In this document: positions 6,115-10,976 of the stretch, one piece after another
Numbering within the stretch: position 1 is the first letter of the stretch
Layout: the number at the start of each line of letters is the position of its first letter
Origin: an uncultured Oscillospiraceae bacterium
GTDB lineage: Bacteria; Bacillota; Clostridia; Oscillospirales; Ruminococcaceae
Direction of reading: 5' to 3'
DNA length: 11,317 nt
Assembly: GCA_900540595.1 (NCBI GenBank)
Contig: UQGL01000051.1
Location: 1 to 11,317 of the forward strand
Position numbers and translations under genes: made by a program
The notes under the pieces: model-generated
Database searches by the model: none
What the model was told of the DNA's origin: nothing
What the model saw: the letters and a program-made list of their open reading frames with translations, nothing else

Positions 6115-8187
6115 ATACCCTTTTTTCAGGAGGCGGGCAGAATGGACCTTGCGGAAAAGCTTGAGATACTGGCAGACAGCGCCAAATATGATGTGGCCTG
6201 CACCTCCAGCGGCGTGGGACGCCCGGGACGGCACGGCAGTCTGGGCAGCTGCGCACCGGCGGGCATCTGCCATGCCTTTACGCCGGATGGGCGCTGCGTG
6301 TCGCTTTTGAAGGTGCTGTACTCGAATGTCTGCAGCTATGACTGCAGCTACTGCGTCAATCGCCGTTCCAACGATCGGCCGCGGGCTACCTTTACCCCGC
6401 GGGAGTTGGCAGAGCTGACGATCGGCTTTTACCGCCGCAACTATATCGAGGGCCTGTTTTTGTCGAGCGCGGTGCTGGGTACGCCCGACCGCACGATGGA
6501 GCTGATGATCGAGGCGCTGCGCATCCTGCGGGAGGAGTACCGCTTCAACGGTATTCCCTTTGTCCCACAAAAGCTCCGTAACTTCCCCGCCATCCTTGAA
6601 CACCGGAAAATTCAGACCAATCCGCTTTAGCGGATATTCAGACTCGTCATTCCTGTAAATTTCAATTTCCTTAATCAAGGCTGTGACCACATTTCTCTTT
6701 TCTTCGTCATTTATTATATTATAAACGCAGTCGAAATTCACCATGATTTTGTAAATATTCTCAAGAGTAATTGCCTGCTGCTTAATTGCATCTCGCCGAA
6801 ATCTGGCATCTTCGATTTTTTCCTCCAGCTCAACAATGACATCATATAGGGAATCTAACCGCAAGGTCATATCATGGAGCTTTCGTTCCCGATATTTTGC
6901 ATCAGCAGGGAGACTGTCAATTTCCCGTTCCAATCTTGTTTTATTCAGATCAACTTCCTTCAGCTTTGCCTGATAGCCCTCCAGTTCTTTATCCACTGCT
7001 TTCGTGTCAATCTGAACGCCAATCCGTTTTTTAATGGCTTGGGCATATTCCTCATTCCTTACGATCTCACGAATTGCCTCAATGACCATCGGTTCAATAT
7101 CGGTCTTTTTCAGCATCGCCTTATATTCACAATGCTTACCCCGGACCATCCTATTCCGACTACATACATAATAGTAAATTTCTTTGTAAGTGCCATCTTT
7201 ATTTGTCCATGCGTGTTTATTCGTATACATGGGACTTCCACAAACCGGGCATTTCAGCAGACCTGATAACAAATGAACTCGATCCCGCCCAATTTTTGAC
7301 GGTTGCTTTACTCCGGTTCTAAGACGCTTGGCATGAGCCTTTTCCCATACCTCCTCACTAACGATTCCTTTATGCTGTCCCTCTGTCAGAATGTAATCGT
7401 CATTTCTTTTCATCTGGTAATCGTTTTTTGTGCCTTTGACTTTTTCCTTCGTTCTCCGTCCATAGGCAATTTTACCGCAATAAACCGGGTTATCCAATAT
7501 CAGTTTAATAAAATGTCCTGTCCAATCCTCTAATGTGCCATTCTGCCTCGGAATTTTCCGTATACCTTGTAAGTTCAACTGATTCGCAATACCACCCAAA
7601 CCGATTTCCGATGAAGTATATAATTCAAAAATCTTCCGTATTGCCACAGCCTCTGTTTCTTCAATCATCAGCTTGTTATCTTCCAGTGTATATCCGTATG
7701 GAGCAAAGCCACCATTCCATCCACCTTGCCGTGCCTTTTCGCGCCGCCCGTTCATCGTCTGCTCGATAATATTCTCACGCTCAATCTCAGCCACAGCAGA
7801 TAGTACAGAAATCAAAAGTTTTCCGCTTGTCTGAGAGGAATCAATCCCTTCTTCTATGCAAATCAGATTTACACCATAAGATTGAACCAACTCCAAAGAG
7901 TTAAGTATATCCGCTGCATTACGGCCAAACCGTGACAGCTTATACACTAAAATATAGTCAATGTCCAAGCCATCCTCAATATCTCTGAGCATTTTTTGAA
8001 AGGCAGGCCGTCCCTCAATGGATTTACCGGATTTACCGGCATCTTCATAAGTATCAACAACGATCATTTCCTCACGATCCGCAAATCGTGTCAGCATATT
8101 TTTTTGACCTTCCAGGCTGTATCCGTCCACTTGCATCTCTGTGCTGACCCTCGGATACAAAACACAGCGTTTTCCATATCGGTTCAT
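6082..8187 (-). CDS. Large serine recombinase (site-specific integrase), frame continuing into host DNA
   Basis: This protein integrates and excises the element by double-strand exchange through a 5' phosphoserine link. The N-terminal catalytic domain has YPRVST with Ser15 as nucleophile, GRPAFQKML and LSRFGRN, then ERENIIEQ near the long helix. The recombinase domain follows (GGFAPYGY, residues 169-330), with a zinc ribbon of C313, C316, C342 and C353, then a coiled-coil stretch about 400-480. GGAGG lies 8 nt before the ATG at 8187. Element-encoded sequence ends at about residue 545, a normal family length. The frame then continues about 155 residues as antisense of the truncated radical SAM gene to a stop at 6082, so the tail (from about LLPQDAQRL) is not native. 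The catalytic and zinc motifs are intact, so activity is plausible. Confidence 0.95.
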   Translation of the reverse strand: MNRYGKRCVLYPRVSTEMQVDGYSLEGQKNMLTRFADREEMIVVDTYEDAGKSGKSIEGRPAFQKMLRDIEDGLDIDYILVYKLSRFGRNAADILNSLELVQSYGVNLICIEEGIDSSQTSGKLLISVLSAVAEIERENIIEQTMNGRREKARQGGWNGGFAPYGYTLEDNKLMIEETEAVAIRKIFELYTSSEIGLGGIANQLNLQGIRKIPRQNGTLEDWTGHFIKLILDNPVYCGKIAYGRRTKEKVKGTKNDYQMKRNDDYILTEGQHKGIVSEEVWEKAHAKRLRTGVKQPSKIGRDRVHLLSGLLKCPVCGSPMYTNKHAWTNKDGTYKEIYYYVCSRNRMVRGKHCEYKAMLKKTDIEPMVIEAIREIVRNEEYAQAIKKRIGVQIDTKAVDKELEGYQAKLKEVDLNKTRLEREIDSLPADAKYRERKLHDMTLRLDSLYDVIVELEEKIEDARFRRDAIKQQAITLENIYKIMVNFDCVYNIINDEEKRNVVTALIKEIEIYRNDESEYPLKRIGLNFPVFKDGGEVTELLWDKGNTVEAVLLPQDAQRLDHQLHRAVGRTQHRARQKQALDIVAAVKADRQLCQLPRGKGSPRPIVGTAIDAVAAVIAADIRVQHLQKRHAAPIRRKGMADARRCAAAQTAVPSRASHAAGGAGHIIFGAVCQYLKLFRKVHSARLLKKGYKKYSPPHILA
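6142..6630 (+). pseudogene. Radical SAM protein (DNA modification/repair-associated family), truncated by element insertion
   Basis: The first about 137 residues match the family annotated as putative DNA modification/repair radical SAM proteins (TIGR03916-like, roughly 420 aa), which is genetically linked to a uracil-DNA-glycosylase-like partner. Seen: MDLAEKLEILADSAKYDVAC, GICHAFTPDGRC, and the cluster-binding motif C64-x3-C68-x2-C71 within SNVCSYDCSYC. These are followed by VNRRSND, RATFTP and FYRRNYIEGLFLSSAVL. The family normally continues FNGYIH-KAIPGA after residue 137; here it turns abruptly into IPFVPQKLRN and stops at 6630, read from AT-rich element DNA. The ATG at 6142 has AGGAGG 8 nt upstream. 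Most of the barrel is lost, so function is very likely abolished while the element is in place. The missing 3' part should lie at the element's other end. Confidence 0.88.
6545..6560. other. Left attachment junction (attL) of the mobile element
   Basis: Host coding sequence conserved for the radical SAM family ends at about TTCAACGG (6544-6551). Base composition then drops sharply and recombinase-coding DNA begins on the other strand. Serine recombinases leave only a very short shared core, so the exact crossover within about 6548-6556 cannot be fixed without the empty site or the right end. Confidence 0.65.
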
Positions 8188-8195
8188 AATTCATA

Positions 8196-8200
8196 CCTCC
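8196..8200 (-). promoter_or_regulatory. Ribosome binding site of the recombinase
   Basis: GGAGG on the minus strand, 8 nt from the ATG at 8187, fixes the recombinase start. Confidence 0.8.
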
Positions 8201-8242
8201 AAAATTTACTTTTGGAAAATATCCTATGTAAAGCTGCGATTC

Positions 8243-8404
8243 TCACGCAGCTCCGTCAACCTCGCCCAGCACTCTCATACCATATTTCTCGATGATATGT
8301 GCCAGCGAAGTGATAAACGCTTCAAATTTTTGTTCCGCCAGAAGTTCTTCTGACCGGATTTCATCTGAAGGAATCAATGCGCTTTTATTCTGGATATTCT
8401 CCAT
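8243..8404 (-). CDS. Small acidic protein (53 aa), unknown
   Basis: This short gene has an excellent ribosome site (GGAGGTGA, 9 nt before the ATG at 8404) and codes for a 53-aa, acidic, mostly helical-looking protein: MENIQNKSALIPSDEI at the start, then EELLAEQKFEAFITSLAHIIEKYG. I recognise no family. It sits between the MazF-type toxin gene (79 nt upstream) and the recombinase (55 nt downstream), all on one strand. Its size and place fit either an antitoxin for the toxin, in the less usual toxin-first order, or a recombination directionality factor for the serine recombinase. Neither can be decided from sequence. A perfect TATAAT precedes it, so it may share a promoter with the recombinase. 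Confidence 0.7.
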   Translation of the reverse strand: MENIQNKSALIPSDEIRSEELLAEQKFEAFITSLAHIIEKYGMRVLGEVDGAA

Positions 8405-8433
8405 TCAGAATCACCTCCGCAATTCCTAACGAA

Positions 8434-8462
8434 ATTATAACTCTACTTGCACAGCCTGAAAA
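8434..8462 (-). promoter_or_regulatory. Candidate promoter for the 53-aa gene and recombinase
   Basis: A perfect TATAAT (8439-8434) lies 29 nt upstream of the 53-aa start codon, with a poor -35 (TTTTCA, 8462-8457) 17 nt before it. It would allow recombinase expression independent of the toxin gene. Confidence 0.5.
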
Positions 8463-8483
8463 TGATACGGCCTTTCGGCACTT

Positions 8484-8834
8484 TTATGTAATCCCCAGAC
8501 TGCACAAGAGCGTCTTGTTTATGTTTTCCATGTCATCCTTGTTTAGATGACCAATATAGTTTTTTAACCTCGACTTGTCGATTGTTCTGATCTGTTCCAG
8601 CATAACAACAGATGGTTTCACCAAACCGCATCTGTCATTTAAGTGGTAATGCGTGGGGAACTTTCTGCTTTTTTTGCTTACACTGGTGATTGCTGCAATA
8701 ATAATCGTAGGACTGAAACAATTTCCCACATTGTTTTGAAGAATGAGTACAGGACGAGAGCCACTTTGTTCAGAGCCGATACCAGGGCTTAAATCAGCCG
8801 AATATATGTCGCCTCGATGGAATTTTTCAAACAT
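8484..8834 (-). CDS. MazF/PemK family endoribonuclease toxin
   Basis: This 116-aa protein closely follows the EndoA/MazF fold of Firmicutes, sequence-specific mRNA interferases that cut single-stranded RNA. Seen are HRGDIYSADLSP at 6-17, GSEQSGSRPVLILQN at 20-34 with the catalytic Arg at R27, SPTIIIAAITS at 41-51 with the catalytic Thr at T50, PTHYHL near 60, and LEQIRTIDKSRL at 79-90. The residue pair matches R25 and T48 of the B. subtilis enzyme with an offset of two. The ATG at 8834 is favoured (TAAGGAGG 8 nt upstream) over the GTG at 8837. No typical AbrB- or RHH-like antitoxin lies upstream; two micro-ORFs precede it and a 53-aa acidic gene follows. It may stabilise the element or tune its expression. 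Confidence 0.9.
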   Translation of the reverse strand: MFEKFHRGDIYSADLSPGIGSEQSGSRPVLILQNNVGNCFSPTIIIAAITSVSKKSRKFPTHYHLNDRCGLVKPSVVMLEQIRTIDKSRLKNYIGHLNKDDMENINKTLLCSLGIT

Positions 8835-8855
8835 CACTCTCGCCTCCTTAATATC

Positions 8856-8945
8856 TTAATACTTAAACAGCCGCACCAGTCTGAAAGAAATCTCCGGATA
8901 AAAACCTGGTGCGGCTACTGTTATTCTGTTCGGATTACTCGTCAT
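8856..8945 (-). CDS. Micro-ORF B (29 aa), translationally coupled, contains a hairpin
   Basis: This 29-codon frame (MTSNPNRITVAAPGFYPEIS and on to FKY) starts within the stop of the preceding micro-ORF by an ATGA overlap and ends 8 nt before the MazF ribosome site. It has no ribosome site of its own, so it would need coupling. Its coding sequence spans a long inverted repeat (8869-8879/8906-8916), so ribosomes on it would disrupt that structure. This is the layout expected of a leader peptide for the toxin gene. I know no family for it; it may also be a chance frame. Confidence 0.4.
   Translation of the reverse strand: MTSNPNRITVAAPGFYPEISFRLVRLFKY
8869..8916. repeat. 11-bp inverted repeat hairpin upstream of the toxin gene
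   Basis: AGCCGCACCAG (8869-8879) and CTGGTGCGGCT (8906-8916) are perfectly complementary around a 26-base interior. No T run follows on the minus strand (GTTTAAGTATTAAG), so it is more likely a regulatory or stabilising mRNA structure than a terminator. Confidence 0.6.
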
Positions 8946-9097
8946 ATTTGCCACGCCCCCTGACGATGGGAACACAACAGGTCTCCGCTGGCGCAGCTGT
9001 CATAACTCCGCAGCATCGTTCGTATCGTGTGCCGCAGGGTTCCCCCCAAGTCTTTGGCGGGCCGTGAGGAAGTATCTTTAAGCCCCCATGCAGTCAT
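8942..9097 (-). CDS. Micro-ORF A (51 aa)
   Basis: A 51-codon frame runs from an ATG at 9097 (MTAWGLKDTSSRPAKDLGGT...) to a TGA at 8942 that overlaps the next micro-ORF start. The product would be basic and Arg-rich with three cysteine or Cys-adjacent patches (SCAS, LLCSH). No strong ribosome site precedes the ATG, and the frame stays open upstream to stop codons near 9158, so the start is uncertain. No family is recognised. Support is the tight ATGA coupling and position in the toxin-recombinase transcript; without homologs it remains tentative. Confidence 0.35.
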   Translation of the reverse strand: MTAWGLKDTSSRPAKDLGGTLRHTIRTMLRSYDSCASGDLLCSHRQGAWQI

Positions 9098-9161
9098 CGC
9101 GCCGAATCTGCCACCATCCGTTTTGTGGAATCGTAGATCGCTCCAAAGCAGCTTTGTTCAT

Positions 9162-9332
9162 CACCTCCCTGACTGCTCTATCTTCGCGGCGTTCCACACT
9201 CGCTCGTACACGGGTTATGTACCTGTTATGCTGTCTATGAAATTGTCAAAGTGCTGTTGAAGGGGGAAAACTTGTCCTTCTTATTAACTCTGACAAAAAG
9301 AGCAAAAAACGAGCGCACCAAACGAAATTTTA
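9162..9332. other. Gap without a recognisable gene between sigma-like gene and micro-ORFs
   Basis: About 170 bases behind the sigma-like gene hold no convincing ORF. On the minus strand there is a good TTGACA (9253-9248) but only poor -10 candidates behind it (TAACAG), and a clear GGGAGGTG at 9169-9162 placed too close to an ATG at 9161. A transcription start for the micro-ORF/toxin unit may lie here. Confidence 0.3.
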
Positions 9333-9746
9333 TCAAAAATATTTTGCCAGCTGTTTCAGCCCTCGCCGAATGCTGTCACGGACACGGCTTGGGTCTACAC
9401 CCTCTGCTGCGGCTATCTCTCCTACTCTCATGCCCAGATAATACCTGGCATAGATCCGCTTGGCTTGTTTCTCCGGCAGAGCCATTACTGCGGCATAGAG
9501 TTTCTCCCGCAGCTGCTTTTCCTCCAGGAGCATTTCCGGCGTCTGGGGCTTCATCAGGATCGCATTTTCAATGCCATTGTCGCAGTCCAGAGAGTAATGC
9601 GCCTTATAACGATACATCCTTCGGTCATAGGCAGCTTCTGCACGCTCAGAGTCTCTGATCGTCTCCAGCACATCTTCGGTTACTTCTACAAAGTGATCTG
9701 TTTTATAAACATCGGGATACAGATCCCGGAGATTGACTTTCTTCAT
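9333..9746 (-). CDS. Sigma-70 region 4-like helix-turn-helix protein of mobile elements
   Basis: This 137-aa protein resembles the short sigma-factor-like regulators found in many Firmicute conjugative transposons. The N-terminal half (KKVNLRDLYPDVYKTDHFVEV, then DSERAEAAYDRRMYRYKAHYSLD) is typical of that element group. The C-terminal part from about residue 80 has the sigma region 4 pattern: LYAAVMALPEKQAKRIYARYYLGM, then the helix-turn-helix EIAAAEGVDPSRVRDSIRRGLKQL at 110-133. There is no region 2, so it is probably not a complete sigma factor but a DNA-binding regulator of element functions. The ATG at 9746 has GGAGG 6 nt upstream; the longer frame to 9869 runs across a terminator and is unlikely. 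It heads the group of genes reading toward the recombinase. Confidence 0.85.
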   Translation of the reverse strand: MKKVNLRDLYPDVYKTDHFVEVTEDVLETIRDSERAEAAYDRRMYRYKAHYSLDCDNGIENAILMKPQTPEMLLEEKQLREKLYAAVMALPEKQAKRIYARYYLGMRVGEIAAAEGVDPSRVRDSIRRGLKQLAKYF

Positions 9747-9752
9747 TATGTA

Positions 9753-9799
9753 CCTCCATTTCGGTTCACGGGTCCAGTTACGAGTGAGCCGAAATGGGG
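9753..9799 (-). promoter_or_regulatory. Hairpin abutting the ribosome site of the sigma-like gene
   Basis: On the minus strand 9796-9784 (CATTTCGGCTCAC) pairs with 9769-9757 (GTGAACCGAAATG) in 13 positions with one G-U pair, loop 14 nt. The 3' arm's last base is the first G of GGAGG (9757-9753), and the stem can extend over part of it. Folding would limit translation; alternatively, as DNA, the inverted repeat could be a protein binding site. Confidence 0.6.
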
Positions 9800-9829
9800 C
9801 GGAGAACGGCACCGGCATAATTCGGGGCA

Positions 9830-9844
9830 ATTCCACAAAAAACA
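9830..9844. repeat. 15-bp direct repeat, copy 1
   Basis: ATTCCACAAAAAACA here is identical to 10184-10198, where it covers the last codons and stop of the tandem receiver gene. On the minus strand this copy would read FFVE, like the end of that protein. Confidence 0.6.
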
Positions 9845-9854
9845 ACAAGCAAAA

Positions 9855-9885
9855 ACGCCAGTCTCCCAAAGTGGGAAACTGGCGT
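9855..9885 (-). terminator. Intrinsic terminator upstream of the sigma-like gene
   Basis: ACGCCAGT (9855-9862) pairs with ACTGGCGT (9878-9885), extended by TCCC/GGGA inside. On the minus strand it is followed by TTTTTGCTTGTTGTTTTTT. It stops transcripts arriving from the cargo genes, so the sigma-like gene needs its own promoter within 9790-9850; no good one is visible. Confidence 0.8.
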
Positions 9886-9889
9886 CACA

Positions 9890-10181
9890 CTGATTCCATG
9901 TTCTATGATTACCGATTAACCAGCAGGATAATGCCGGTGGAGGAGCGTAAGGGGATGAGGTGTGAGCAAGGCTTTTTTTGATGAACTACATATTGCTACT
10001 CTCATGGCGGCTCCCTCCGTGGGCCGCCGATCCTGCGCCGGGAAAAGAAAAGCGGCGGCCTTGATTGTTCAAAGCCGCCGCTGGTCGTATGGGCGTGTCA
10101 AAAGGGCTGCTGTACGACGGCTTTTTTTTCTTGGTCGTCGCCCGGCAGTTGATTATGTTGATTACATAGAGAGAAAGATAG
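9890..10181. other. Non-coding spacer with several hairpins
   Basis: About 290 bases between the terminator and the response-regulator gene contain hairpins but no convincing gene. Besides the terminator at 10043-10082 there is a GC-rich stem at 10006-10028 and, on the plus strand, a possible stem with GGCTG/CGGC followed by T8 around 10099-10125. A plus-strand frame (9962-10228) crosses these stems and is doubtful. Confidence 0.5.
10043..10082 (-). terminator. Terminator of the response regulator transcript
   Basis: AGCGGCGGC (10051-10059) pairs with GCCGCCGCT (10074-10082), with TTGA/TCAA inside. On the minus strand the stem is followed by a T-rich tract TTTCTTTTCC at 10051-10042. It lies about 100 nt beyond the stop at 10182. 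Confidence 0.75.
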
Positions 10182-10952
10182 CTATTCCACAAAAAACAGA
10201 ATCCGCCGAATCAGTTCCGGGATATTAACCGGGGCCGTGATATAGTCGCTGACACCCTCGTGCCGGTATTGATATTCCGTGGCAAGGTCAGTGCTTGCCG
10301 TAAGAATAAAGAATGGTAGCAACTTAATGGGCGGGTTATTTACCTTAAATTTTTCAGATATACGTCGTATGTCATGAAAAAGCTCAAGGGCTGTACCGTC
10401 CGGCAGCGAGAGATCACACAGTATCAGTTCTATTTCTTTATCTTCAAGTAGCCTGTGCTTTGCTTCACGCAGGGAATTTACCAGTATAAGATTAAATCCC
10501 TTTTGCAGCATAGCCGCCCGCAGAACTTCCGCTTTGCTATTATCCGTATGGAGATATAACAGCTTATGAAAGGTTGGTGGTTGTTCTTCTGATAGCTCCT
10601 TGTAGGCATATTCCACCAGCTTATCTTTCAATAATGCAGATTTAATTTTATCCATACAGATTGTGACACCATGCTGGAGTGCTTCCTGCTCATAGTCGTC
10701 TTTTTCATAACAAGACGCAATGATAAAAGGAGTATCTTTGTTACAGGTACGTACTTCAGCTAGTAGTTCCAGACCAGAACCGTCCGGCAAGCAGAGGTCT
10801 GAACAGATCAGCAGCGGAGCTTCTTGCTTTATCATTTCCCGTGCTTCAGCCAGAGTAGCCGCAGTTTCTACCGCATAGCCCCGCCGCTGTAAATATTTTT
10901 TCAATCCCCATATAAAAGTTATATCATTGTCAACCAAAAGTATCTTTCGCAT
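10182..10952 (-). CDS. Stand-alone tandem receiver (REC-REC) response regulator
   Basis: The 256-aa product consists of two CheY-like receiver domains and no output domain. REC1 (about 1-118) is complete: acidic pair D8/D10 in LLVDND, phosphoacceptor D52 in SDLCLPDGSG, Ser80 in the Thr/Ser place, and Lys102 in MDK. REC2 (about 130-256) has D137 in LHTDN, D170 in LCDLSLPDGTALEL and T208, but the conserved Lys of the KP motif is Ala230 (ITAPVN), so its phosphorylation switch is probably damaged. No DNA-binding part follows; it may pass phosphate on, act as a sink, or regulate a protein partner. It lies 24 nt behind the ABC permease gene, likely one transcript. The ribosome site is weak (AAAGTGAA), suggesting coupling. 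A sensor kinase is not in view. Confidence 0.88.
   Translation of the reverse strand: MRKILLVDNDITFIWGLKKYLQRRGYAVETAATLAEAREMIKQEAPLLICSDLCLPDGSGLELLAEVRTCNKDTPFIIASCYEKDDYEQEALQHGVTICMDKIKSALLKDKLVEYAYKELSEEQPPTFHKLLYLHTDNSKAEVLRAAMLQKGFNLILVNSLREAKHRLLEDKEIELILCDLSLPDGTALELFHDIRRISEKFKVNNPPIKLLPFFILTASTDLATEYQYRHEGVSDYITAPVNIPELIRRILFFVE
10184..10198. repeat. 15-bp direct repeat, copy 2
   Basis: This is the second copy of ATTCCACAAAAAACA, 354 bp from the first, within the 3' end of the tandem receiver gene. It may mark an old duplication or deletion; because it contains an A6 run, chance is not excluded. Confidence 0.6.
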
Positions 10953-10976
10953 CTGTTTTCACTTTCTTGTATTCTG

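Noticed and set aside
9078..9161. 27-codon frame MNKAALERST... as a separate gene
   Set aside because: GGAGG lies only 2 nt before the ATG, too close for normal initiation; kept only as part of the micro-ORF observation.
9027..9260. Plus-strand 77-aa frame opposite the micro-ORFs
   Set aside because: No ribosome site, and all neighbouring genes read the other way; no motif.
9962..10228. Plus-strand 88-aa frame (MSKAFFDELHIATL...)
   Set aside because: It crosses strong terminator stems, contains a run of T8, and overlaps the end of the receiver gene in antisense. It could be a decayed gene but I cannot support it.
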